Shown piece by piece: positions 7,403 through 14,481 of a DNA stretch of 15,915 nt (position 1 is its first letter; every line of letters starts with the position of its first letter). The stretch covers positions 1 through 15,915 of the forward strand of contig CBDTUS010000080.1 in NCBI GenBank assembly GCA_965363725.1, read 5' to 3'. The notes under the pieces were generated by a model that was not told the DNA's origin, did no database searches, and worked only from the letters and a program-made list of their open reading frames with translations. The position numbers and the translations under genes are program-made. This stretch comes from JAGLCY01 sp965363725 (GTDB lineage: Bacteria; Krumholzibacteriota; Krumholzibacteriia; LZORAL124-64-63).

Positions 7403-8143
7403 ATGAGGAAATATTCACTCTTGCTGGCCATGGCGGCCCTGTCCCTCTTTCTGTTCGGCTGTTCCCAGGAAACACCCACCGGACCGATGAATGACGACAC
7501 CGAGATCACCGGCGCCGATGAAGACAAACACGGGGGTTACGGAGGCGGCACGGCGAACTACGAAATCATCGTGGAAAACATGACGCCCGCCACGGGCCCC
7601 GGCGCCAGCCAGCCCTTTTCTCAGCCCATTCTGGCCACCCACAAGCGCAACATGCACATCTTCCGGCCCTGGCGTCATGCCAGCGATGAACTGGCCCAGG
7701 TAGCCGAAGACGCGGTCAGCGGGCCCCTGGTGGATCTGTTGAACGGATCGTCCCGGGTCCACGCGGTGGCCATGGGTGGCGATGTGATTCTGCCCGGCGG
7801 CGACTTGCACCTGGAGATCGAGGCCCGGTCCTCGGCCCGCTATCTGTCCCTGGTGTTCATGCTGGTCAACACCAACGACGCCTTCGGGGGCCTGGACGGC
7901 GTGCGGCTGCCCCGGCACGGGGAGAAGATCTACTATGTAAAGGCCTGGGACGCGGGATCGGAAAGGAATACCGAACTGGCGACCGATATCCCGGGCCCCT
8001 GCTGCGGCAGCCCCGGAATGGGGACGGATGAGCACAAGGTCGTGCGCCGCCACCGCGGAATCATGGGTGTTGGGGATCTCGATCCGGAGACCTACGGCTG
8101 GGAGGGCCGGGTGGCGAAGGTGACGGTCAGGCGATTAGACTAG
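7403..8143 (+). CDS. Spondin_N-domain lipoprotein
   Basis: 246 residues. MRKYSLLLAMAALSLFLFGC is a lipoprotein signal with lipobox LFGC, acylated at Cys20; the +2 residue is Ser, compatible with outer-membrane sorting under the E. coli rule. A short acidic/glycine linker (about 21-50) precedes a domain covering the rest, with bacterial Spondin_N marks: ANYEIIVENMT, QPILATHKRNMHIF, ASDELAQVAEDA, the strongly conserved NTNDAFGGLDGVRLP (156-170), ELATDIPGPCCG and the final VAKVTVRRL. Spondin_N is known from animal extracellular matrix proteins and many bacterial exported proteins; its bacterial role is not established, with surface adhesion or ligand binding most likely. It lies 143 nt after the HupE gene on the same strand, and may share its transcript or have its own promoter. 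The reading frame extends upstream, but without a ribosome-binding site. Confidence 0.88.
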   Translation: MRKYSLLLAMAALSLFLFGCSQETPTGPMNDDTEITGADEDKHGGYGGGTANYEIIVENMTPATGPGASQPFSQPILATHKRNMHIFRPWRHASDELAQVAEDAVSGPLVDLLNGSSRVHAVAMGGDVILPGGDLHLEIEARSSARYLSLVFMLVNTNDAFGGLDGVRLPRHGEKIYYVKAWDAGSERNTELATDIPGPCCGSPGMGTDEHKVVRRHRGIMGVGDLDPETYGWEGRVAKVTVRRLD

Positions 8144-8167
8144 GCGTTCCCGCCAGGATGAGAAAAG

Positions 8168-8195
8168 CGCCCCCGGTGGAAGGTGACCGGGGGCG
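8168..8195. terminator. Hairpin terminator between the spondin gene and hemA
   Basis: A perfect 10-bp inverted repeat (8168-8177 CGCCCCCGGT and 8186-8195 ACCGGGGGCG, loop of 8) sits 24 nt past the spondin stop and 4 nt past the hemA stop. Reading leftward, the stem is followed by GCTTTTCT, a good U-run, so it is mainly the 3' end of the heme operon. Rightward the T-run is weak (TGGCTTATT). Confidence 0.8.
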
Positions 8196-8199
8196 TGGC

Positions 8200-9603
8200 T
8201 TATTCCCGATCGTCGGCTGAGAAGATCCGCTTGAGGGTTTCGAGATCGCGCTCGCGCTCCTCGCGGGTCTGCGAACTCTTGAGGGTGGATACCGACCGGC
8301 CCAGCACCTTCTTGATGAACTGCTGCAGGCTGCTGTCGACGGCGGCCGCCACCTCGTCCGACTGTTTCTTGCGCACAAACCCCACCTGCTTGTCTTTCAG
8401 TTCTTCCAGGTAGGCCTTGAACTCGGCCACGGTGGGGCGGATGTCGATCTCGTCCAGCCAGGTCTGGAACTCCACCAGTTCCTCTTCGATGATCCCCAGG
8501 GCGTGGGGCACCTGGCCGGCGCGCGCGGCGAGGTTGCCCTGGATGATGCCGTCGAGGTCGTCCAGGCCGAAGGTGAACACGTTGCTGATCCCCGAGACAT
8601 CGGGATGGATGTCGCGCGGCACGGCGATGTCCAGCAGGAACAGTGGCTTGCCCTTGCGGCGGGATACCGCGGCTTCGACCATATCGGGCAGAATCACCGG
8701 TTCGGTGGCGCCGGTCGTCGAGAGGATGACGTCGGCTTCGGCCAGGGCATCGGTCAACTGGTCCCAGGGGCGGACCGATATCTTGCCGCATTCGCCGTCG
8801 GGATCAGGTGCGGGTGCCAGCAGACCGCCGGCGTTCTTGCCGGCCTTACGGGCGAGTCCGGCCTTCATCTCCTCGCGCAGGGTCTCGGCCAGGATCTCGG
8901 CGTTCTCCAGGCTGCGGTTGACGACCACCAGCCGCCCGATGTGGTGCTGCAGGAAGTGCCGGGCGGCCAGACCACCGGTTTCCCCGGCGCCCACCAGGAC
9001 CGCCCGTTGGTCGCAGAGTTTGTCGAAGAACTTGCGGGCCAGTTCCACGGCGGCAAAGGCCACGCTCACCGCGCCGGTGGAAATCCGGGTCTCGGTGCGC
9101 ACGCGCTTGCCGGCGCGGAAGGCGCCCTGGAAGGCTCGCAGCAATCCCGGGCCGGGTTCGTGGTGGGCGCGCGCCAGACGGTAGGCATCCTTGAGCTGGG
9201 CCGAGATCTGGGGCTCGCCCAGCATCATGCTTTCCAGGGCCGAGGAAACGCGGTAGAGATGCCGGACCGCCTCGAGGTCCTCGAAAGCGCTGGCGTGTTC
9301 GGAGAAGAAAAGATCAGGATCGGCGCCCACCTCGGCCAGGCCCCGGCGGAGCAGGGAATCCACATCGGTGCCGTCGACCACTTCGAGGTAGATTTCGGTC
9401 CGGTTGCAGGTCGACACGGGAACCACCGAGATGCAGCCCGTCTCGCTGACGCCCGGAACGTGGTTCTCGTCGGCGACATGCCCTCCCAGCGCATCCATCA
9501 ACGCCGTCGCCCGGTCCGTATCGAGATGGGCTTTTTCCCTCACCTCGGTCGGGGCGTTCTTGTGGTTGATGCTGCGGACATGCAGGGAGGTGGGTCCGAT
9601 CAT
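8200..9603 (-). CDS. hemA: Glutamyl-tRNA reductase
   Basis: 467 residues from ATG 9603 (GGGAGG at 9611-9616, 7-nt spacing). It reduces glutamyl-tRNA(Glu) to glutamate-1-semialdehyde with NADPH, the first committed and usually controlled step of C5 heme synthesis. Motifs: INHKNAPTEVRE near the start, catalytic Cys66 in STCNRTE, RVSSALESMMLGEPQI (118-133), NADPH loop VGAGETGG (204-211) and the C-terminal dimerisation helices (PTVAEFKAYLEEL onward). The catalytic Cys is about 16 residues later than Cys50 of E. coli because of an inserted loop (about 41-57). A second extra loop, rich in Gly, Pro and Asp, lies near 255-270. It is the last gene of the operon, overlapping ccsA by ATGA, and its product HemL substrate is handled by the hemL gene at the operon's other visible end. 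Confidence 0.96.
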   Translation of the reverse strand: MIGPTSLHVRSINHKNAPTEVREKAHLDTDRATALMDALGGHVADENHVPGVSETGCISVVPVSTCNRTEIYLEVVDGTDVDSLLRRGLAEVGADPDLFFSEHASAFEDLEAVRHLYRVSSALESMMLGEPQISAQLKDAYRLARAHHEPGPGLLRAFQGAFRAGKRVRTETRISTGAVSVAFAAVELARKFFDKLCDQRAVLVGAGETGGLAARHFLQHHIGRLVVVNRSLENAEILAETLREEMKAGLARKAGKNAGGLLAPAPDPDGECGKISVRPWDQLTDALAEADVILSTTGATEPVILPDMVEAAVSRRKGKPLFLLDIAVPRDIHPDVSGISNVFTFGLDDLDGIIQGNLAARAGQVPHALGIIEEELVEFQTWLDEIDIRPTVAEFKAYLEELKDKQVGFVRKKQSDEVAAAVDSSLQQFIKKVLGRSVSTLKSSQTREERERDLETLKRIFSADDRE

Positions 9604-10529
9604 GAACCATCCTCCCTTACAAGGGCGATCCAATCCCCCGCCGTTTCGGAAAATCCGGAGAGGGCGGAAATGGGCTGGCTGGAACGGAAGTTGTGGAAGC
9701 TGGGGAAGAAGTGATAGACCAGCCCCATGGCAGCGACCACGCCGAGGAAGGCCGCCACGGCCATGACGTTCATGCGTTTGCCGCGCCAGCCGAAGAACCG
9801 GTTGCCGATCAGGCCGATCGTGTAGCCCAGAAGAATGATCCAGCTGACCATGATCTTCGGGTCCCAGGGACTGAGCATGGCGGCCATTTCCGGGTTCACC
9901 CGGTCGGCCAGGTCATACATCCACAGATGGCCCAGGCACAGCGAGGCGAGGAGCAGGGGTACGCCCATCTTCACAGCACCGATGCTCATGCGCTCCAGCG
10001 TGTCCAGGGAAGGCAGGCGCCTGAACAGCAGGCCGAATTGGTGCCGCATCAATTGTCTGTTCAGGATGAGGTACAGCATGGCGTAAAGGAAACTCAGACT
10101 CAGGGCGGTGTAGGCGAAAAGCACCAGGACGGCGTGGCCGGCGAAGCCGGGATCCTGCAGGAAGGGACTGACCTCGGGCGTGGTGGTGCTGAAGGCGCTG
10201 CCGATGAACACGAAAAAGAAGGAGACCCCGGTGACCAGGAATCCGGTGTTCTTGGCCTTGATGCGGATTTCGATCACCAGATAGGTGGCAAGCATCGCCA
10301 GAGCCAGGGCACAGAAGAATTCCGCGGGGGCGCCCATGGGCAGGCGGCCTAACATGATGCCGCGGCTTGCGGTGCAGATGGTATGCAGGATTACGGTGAT
10401 CACGGCGAACCGGGTGCACAGCCGGCGGGCGGTCGGATGATCAGTAAATAAAAGCCAGAGATAGGTTCCCCAGACCGCCAGATAGAGCATGGGCATCAGG
10501 ACCTTGAACACCGACATCATGACGATCAT
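9600..10529 (-). CDS. ccsA: CcsA/HemX-family cytochrome c assembly membrane protein
   Basis: 309 residues and about eight membrane helices. It carries the weak WWD-type segment of the family, SPWDPKIMVSWIILLGY (Trp222-Asp223-Pro224), and conserved His residues in VILHTICTASRG, GHAVLVLFAYTALS and FFPSFHNF. CcsA/ResC proteins bring heme across the membrane to apocytochrome c; the related HemX of Bacillus sits next to hemA and limits HemA amount. Position (overlapping hemA by ATGA) favours HemX-like function, sequence fits both. No ccsB/resB is in the window. GTG 10532 is possible, but GGAGG at 10537-10541 is better spaced (7 nt) for ATG 10529, whose A is also the last base of the hemY stop codon. 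Confidence 0.82.
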   Translation of the reverse strand: MIVMMSVFKVLMPMLYLAVWGTYLWLLFTDHPTARRLCTRFAVITVILHTICTASRGIMLGRLPMGAPAEFFCALALAMLATYLVIEIRIKAKNTGFLVTGVSFFFVFIGSAFSTTTPEVSPFLQDPGFAGHAVLVLFAYTALSLSFLYAMLYLILNRQLMRHQFGLLFRRLPSLDTLERMSIGAVKMGVPLLLASLCLGHLWMYDLADRVNPEMAAMLSPWDPKIMVSWIILLGYTIGLIGNRFFGWRGKRMNVMAVAAFLGVVAAMGLVYHFFPSFHNFRSSQPISALSGFSETAGDWIALVREDGS

Positions 10530-12007
10530 CACAAAGCCTCCGTTGGGGCGCGGCGGGTTTTGCCGGCCAGTTCCTTCAAAACCGTTTCAGCCACGGATTC
10601 CGCTTCCTTGACACAGGCGTTGACTGAAATTCCGCGGTAGGAGCTGCCAGTCAGATAGAGCCCGGAGTATCCTGCCGCTGCTTGATCAATTTCCCTGAGC
10701 CGGGCCAGGTGGCCGGGAACGTACTGGGCGATGGCCCGGTTGTGCCGGATCACCCGGACCATGTCCGGGGCGCCCTTCAGGCCCATCAAGGGGCGCAGTT
10801 CGGACATGATGACGTTGATCATATCCTCGTCGCCCTGGTCCATGAAGCCAGGGTTGCCGGCGCCGCCGGCCATGCCACGCAGCAGAACCCGGCCAGCGGG
10901 GGCCCGGCCACCGAAAATACTGCTGGTCCACAGGGCACCCAGCAGTTCACGCTTTTCTTTGCTGGGGACCAACATACCGAATCCGTTCAGGTCGTGGGTG
11001 ACCATTTCGCGACGGAATCCCAGCGCGATAACGGCCATGGGCGCAAAGGGAATGGCCGCCAGGTGGGCGGCGAAAACCGGATCCAGATGCCCCAGGTGGC
11101 GGGCTGCCGCGTGGGCGGGAGCCGCTTCGACCACGGCGTCGAAGGGGCCGAATTCCCCGTCGGTCGTCGATAGCCGCCATCCCTCATCCGTGGGCGTGAT
11201 TTTCTGCACATCGGCGCCGGTCAGGATTTCGGCCAGTGGATCGGAGTTCAGGTCGGCGACCGCCGCGTCGATCAGGGAGGCCATGCCGCCGGTGAAGGAG
11301 TGCAGCACGCCGGACGGACCGGCGTCGGTCTTGCTCTTGCCCTGCTTCTTCTTCTCGCGGGCCAGTTTCGTCATGGCCTTGAAAAGACCGCCGTAGTCCT
11401 TTTCGAGTTCGACCATGCGGGGAAACGACGCCGCCAGGCTGAGCTTGGTCGATTCGCCGCCGAACACGCCCTTGACCATGGGGTCGAGCATGGTCTCGGC
11501 GAAAGCGCGGCCCAGGCGCCGGGTGCCGAACTGGTCGATGGTCTCGTCGGTCGCGGGATCTTCGGCCGCCCGCCCGAGGTCCTTGCGCGCCGGAACGAAC
11601 AGCTCGCCGGCCATGCGCAGTTTGGCCCCAATCGACAGCATGGGGGATTTGACGAAGGCTCCGGGAGAAGTGGGGATCTCCTGGATCCGTCCGTCGACCA
11701 GCAGGAAACGGTGTGCGGTGGCGTCGCTGCTGCGCTGGAGCTTGTCCCGGATCCCCAGGCGGTCGACCAGGCGCAGGGTGGCCGGTTCGTTGTCCAGGAA
11801 ACCGTTGGGCCCCCATTCCAGCTGCCAGCCGTCCTGCCGGACGGTCTGCAGGTTGCCCCCGGGTTGGGAACCTTTTTCAAACACGGTCACCTTCAGGTCC
11901 AGGCCCTCGGCCGCGGCCCGGTCACGCAGGTTCAGGGCCGTGGCCAGACCGGCGATGCCGCCGGCGACGACCGCGACGGTGGGGGTGCTGTCAGTCCGCG
12001 GGGCCAA
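10529..12007 (-). CDS. hemY: Protoporphyrinogen/coproporphyrinogen oxidase (FAD-dependent, HemY type)
   Basis: 492 residues. HemY enzymes use FAD and O2 to oxidise protoporphyrinogen IX (or coproporphyrinogen III) by six electrons. Evidence: N-terminal Rossmann motif VAVVAGGIAGLATAL (11-25), FAD acid pair VFEKGSQPGG, substrate-site GWQLEWGPNGFL, LDPMVKGVFGGES and the C-terminal FAD motif GLYLTGSSYRGISVNACV. The first Gly of GxGxxG is Ala15. A Lys-rich segment (about 218-232) is inserted before GVLHSFTGGM. The start is TTG 12007: GGAGG lies at 12017-12021, 9 nt away, and there is no ATG or GTG between it and the FAD motif. The gene overlaps the end of hemH by 17 nt. It is also named hemG in some annotations, but is unrelated to the flavodoxin-like HemG of E. 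coli. Confidence 0.92.
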   Translation of the reverse strand: MAPRTDSTPTVAVVAGGIAGLATALNLRDRAAAEGLDLKVTVFEKGSQPGGNLQTVRQDGWQLEWGPNGFLDNEPATLRLVDRLGIRDKLQRSSDATAHRFLLVDGRIQEIPTSPGAFVKSPMLSIGAKLRMAGELFVPARKDLGRAAEDPATDETIDQFGTRRLGRAFAETMLDPMVKGVFGGESTKLSLAASFPRMVELEKDYGGLFKAMTKLAREKKKQGKSKTDAGPSGVLHSFTGGMASLIDAAVADLNSDPLAEILTGADVQKITPTDEGWRLSTTDGEFGPFDAVVEAAPAHAAARHLGHLDPVFAAHLAAIPFAPMAVIALGFRREMVTHDLNGFGMLVPSKEKRELLGALWTSSIFGGRAPAGRVLLRGMAGGAGNPGFMDQGDEDMINVIMSELRPLMGLKGAPDMVRVIRHNRAIAQYVPGHLARLREIDQAAAGYSGLYLTGSSYRGISVNACVKEAESVAETVLKELAGKTRRAPTEAL

Positions 12008-13091
12008 TTCTGCCCACCTCCGCCGAAAAAGCCGTGTCGATCAGGTGACCGGCCAGGGAATCCAGCCAGATCTCGTTCAGGTTCAGGGCTTCGCCCCGGT
12101 GGAAATCCTCGATGCCAAGGTCCAGGGCCTGGGCCTTCAATTCGATGTCCAGTTCGAGCAGCGTTTCGATGTGCTCGCAGGTGAAGCTGACCGGCTGCAC
12201 CATGAGGCGAGCGATACCCTTGGCGGCGAGGCGCGGCACCTCTTCATCGATCTGCGGGCCCAGCCAGGCGATCGGCCCGACCTTGCTCTGGAAGGTCAGC
12301 TGGGGTTCAGTTCCGCCGGTGACACCATCCAGCCAGGCGGTCTTTTCCGCTGCGCCCAGAACCTCTCGCACCAGGCGGTGAACGGCGCCCACCGTAGCCT
12401 GGCTCCTTTCCAGATACGGATCCCCCTTGCGGATGAACGACTCGGGCAGGGAGTGGGCCACATACAGCAGGGCGCATTCCGCAGGGTCCACACCCCGGTC
12501 GGCCCAGAAGGTGAGCTGTGAAATGACCGGCCGGGCCAGGGCCTCGATGAAGCCGGGCAGGAGGTGCCAGTCGGGCACCACATGCACGGGAGCTGCGGGA
12601 GCGATTTTGCCTAGGGCGTCCAGCACGAACTGGATGGTGCTGCCGTTGGTCGCCTGGGCATACTGGGGATAGGTCGGAACGATGAGGAACTGGTCGGCGC
12701 CTTCACCCATCAAGTCGGCCACCGACTCGCGGGGATACGGATCCCAGTACCGCATGGCGACTCCGGGTACCGTCCCGCGGCCGGAGGCGCTGATCTTCGC
12801 CGCCAGATAGGCCGCCTGGTTCCGCGTCGTCGGCAGCTGGGGGGTGGAGGAGTCCTTGCTGATCAGCGCGTAGCGCTCGCGGACCTCGGGCGCCCGTTTC
12901 CACGCGATGAGCGCGCCGGCGAGTCCGGCAAACAGCCGGGGCACGGGGAAGATCAGCGGATCCCGGAACAGATTGCGCAGGAACGGACGGACCGCCTCGG
13001 GGCTGTCCGGGCCGCCCATGCCGCACAGGATCAGGCCGGTGGTCCCGGCCGGATCCAGGGTGGCGCGTGGAAATTTATCGATGGCCGTCAT
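11991..13091 (-). CDS. hemH: Ferrochelatase
   Basis: 366 residues, normal for the family. It inserts Fe2+ into protoporphyrin IX (or coproporphyrin III in the alternative route). Motifs: GLILCGMGGPDSPEAVRPFLRN at the N-terminus, WKRAPEVRERYALI, MRYWDPYPRE, VPTYPQYAQATNGST, the metal-site His213 in VAHSLPESF, and Glu309 in FTCEHIETLLELD. The C-terminal LNLNEIWLDSLA is also typical. No extra cysteines clearly forming a [2Fe-2S] site are seen. The start ATG 13091 follows the hemN stop by 12 nt; its ribosome-binding site (GAGG) is about 11 nt away and includes the hemN stop region. No membrane helix is obvious, so it is likely a soluble or peripheral enzyme. It precedes hemY, the enzyme acting just before it in the protoporphyrin route. 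Confidence 0.96.
   Translation of the reverse strand: MTAIDKFPRATLDPAGTTGLILCGMGGPDSPEAVRPFLRNLFRDPLIFPVPRLFAGLAGALIAWKRAPEVRERYALISKDSSTPQLPTTRNQAAYLAAKISASGRGTVPGVAMRYWDPYPRESVADLMGEGADQFLIVPTYPQYAQATNGSTIQFVLDALGKIAPAAPVHVVPDWHLLPGFIEALARPVISQLTFWADRGVDPAECALLYVAHSLPESFIRKGDPYLERSQATVGAVHRLVREVLGAAEKTAWLDGVTGGTEPQLTFQSKVGPIAWLGPQIDEEVPRLAAKGIARLMVQPVSFTCEHIETLLELDIELKAQALDLGIEDFHRGEALNLNEIWLDSLAGHLIDTAFSAEVGRIGPAD
12017..12021 (-). promoter_or_regulatory. Ribosome-binding site supporting a TTG start for hemY
   Basis: GGAGG on the minus strand within the end of hemH, 9 nt before TTG 12007. No ATG or GTG in the hemY frame offers a better start before the conserved FAD-binding motif. Confidence 0.65.
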
Positions 13092-13103
13092 CGTCGCTTA
13101 GCC

Positions 13104-14480
13104 TCAAACGGTTTTCGAAAAGATGGGTTTGCCTTTGCCCTTGCCCAGATAGGCGTCGAGGGTCATGGCCACGTTGCGCACGAAATACCGGCCCTTGTCC
13201 GTGATACGGATCCCGTCCTCGTCCATGGTCGCGAGGTCATCGGCGATCAGCGGCGGCAGGGCCTTCAGGCTGTCGGCCAGGAGCTCATTGGCTGGGGCAC
13301 CGTAGGCCTCTTCGGTCAGGGACCAGGGCAGCTCCAGGTTGCACATCAGGTTCAGGATGGCCAGGCGCCTGAGCTTGTCGTCCTCGTTCAGCTTGTGTCC
13401 CTTGACCACGGGCAGGCCGCCGGCGTCGATGCCGTCGGACCAGCCGCCGAAGTCGGCATTGTTTTGCACGAAGCGATCGCAAACGTCTCCGATACCGCTC
13501 ATGCCGAAGGCCAGCATGTGTGGCGCCGGTTTGGTGGCGTAACCCATGAAGTTCCGGTGCAGCGCACGGTTTTCCAGGGCGACCGATAGCTCGTCGTTCT
13601 TCTTGGCGAAGTGGTCGATGCCGATCCAGGAGTAGTCCGCGTCCTGGAACATGTCCACCGTCAGCATGAAGAGCCGGAACTTGTCGTAACCGGTCAGCAT
13701 GATGGTGGTGTCGACCAGTTCCTGGTTGGGCCGGACCCAGGGCACGTGGGCGTAGCTGAAGCAGGCCACGCGGTCGGGCTGAAGACCGATGATGCCCTCG
13801 AGGGTGTCGGTGAACGACTCGAAGGTCTGGCCGGGCAGGCCGTAGACCAGGTCGACATTGACGCCCTCGAACCCGGCGTCGCGGCAGCTCTGGTAGACCT
13901 TAAGCGTCTTCTCGCGGCTCTGGTTGCGGCCGATGGCCTTCTGAGTGCCCTGGTCGAAATCCTGCACGCCCATGCTGATCCGGTTGAAACCCGCCTGGCG
14001 CAGGAACAGGGTCTGTTCCGGCGTGGCGATGCGCGGGTCGATTTCCAGGGAGACCTCGGCGTCGTCGTTGATGTCGAAAGCCGCCCGGAACATGTTCAAG
14101 GCCCGCTCGGTCTCTTCCTCGTTCAGGTAATTGGGCGTGCCGCCGCCCCAGTGGAACTGCGCCACCTTGCGGCCGGTGCCGATGATCGCGGTCACCCGTT
14201 CGAGTTCTTTTTCCACCCGGTCCAGGTACTGATGCACCGCGCCCTTGTCGCGCGTCACCAGCATGTTGCACCCGCAGTAGTGGCAAGCCTTGGCACAGAA
14301 GGGCAGGTGCAGGTAGATGGCCAGTTCGTCCGCCGGCCGATCATTGAGCTCCGCCAGGGCCTCGCGGTACTCCTTGTCGCCGAACTCCTGCTCCCAGGCC
14401 GGTACCGTCGGGTAGCTCGTGTACCGGGGCCCGGGTTTATTGTATTTCTCGACGAATTCCGCCGGGATGTGCAGAGGCAT
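13104..14480 (-). CDS. hemN: Oxygen-independent coproporphyrinogen III oxidase (radical SAM)
   Basis: 458 residues from ATG 14480 (AAGGA at 14488-14492), nearly the length of E. coli HemN (457). It decarboxylates coproporphyrinogen III to protoporphyrinogen IX using two SAM molecules and a [4Fe-4S] cluster. The cluster motif is FCAKACHYCGCN with Cys62, Cys66 and Cys69; Cys71 is also present. The N-terminal GPRYTSYPTVPAW, the SAM motif HWGGGTPNYL (110-119), VNVDLVYGLPGQT and the full C-terminal domain identify true HemN and not the shorter heme chaperone HemW (near 380 residues). The reading frame continues 33 codons upstream, but this overlaps the end of hemE and lacks family similarity. hemE stops 1 nt before this start (TAGAATG), so translation is likely coupled. 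Confidence 0.96.
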   Translation of the reverse strand: MPLHIPAEFVEKYNKPGPRYTSYPTVPAWEQEFGDKEYREALAELNDRPADELAIYLHLPFCAKACHYCGCNMLVTRDKGAVHQYLDRVEKELERVTAIIGTGRKVAQFHWGGGTPNYLNEEETERALNMFRAAFDINDDAEVSLEIDPRIATPEQTLFLRQAGFNRISMGVQDFDQGTQKAIGRNQSREKTLKVYQSCRDAGFEGVNVDLVYGLPGQTFESFTDTLEGIIGLQPDRVACFSYAHVPWVRPNQELVDTTIMLTGYDKFRLFMLTVDMFQDADYSWIGIDHFAKKNDELSVALENRALHRNFMGYATKPAPHMLAFGMSGIGDVCDRFVQNNADFGGWSDGIDAGGLPVVKGHKLNEDDKLRRLAILNLMCNLELPWSLTEEAYGAPANELLADSLKALPPLIADDLATMDEDGIRITDKGRYFVRNVAMTLDAYLGKGKGKPIFSKTV

Positions 14481-14481
14481 T

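Noticed and set aside
8503..9714. 403-codon open frame on + antisense to hemA
   Set aside because: A GC-rich shadow of a clearly conserved gene; no motif of its own.
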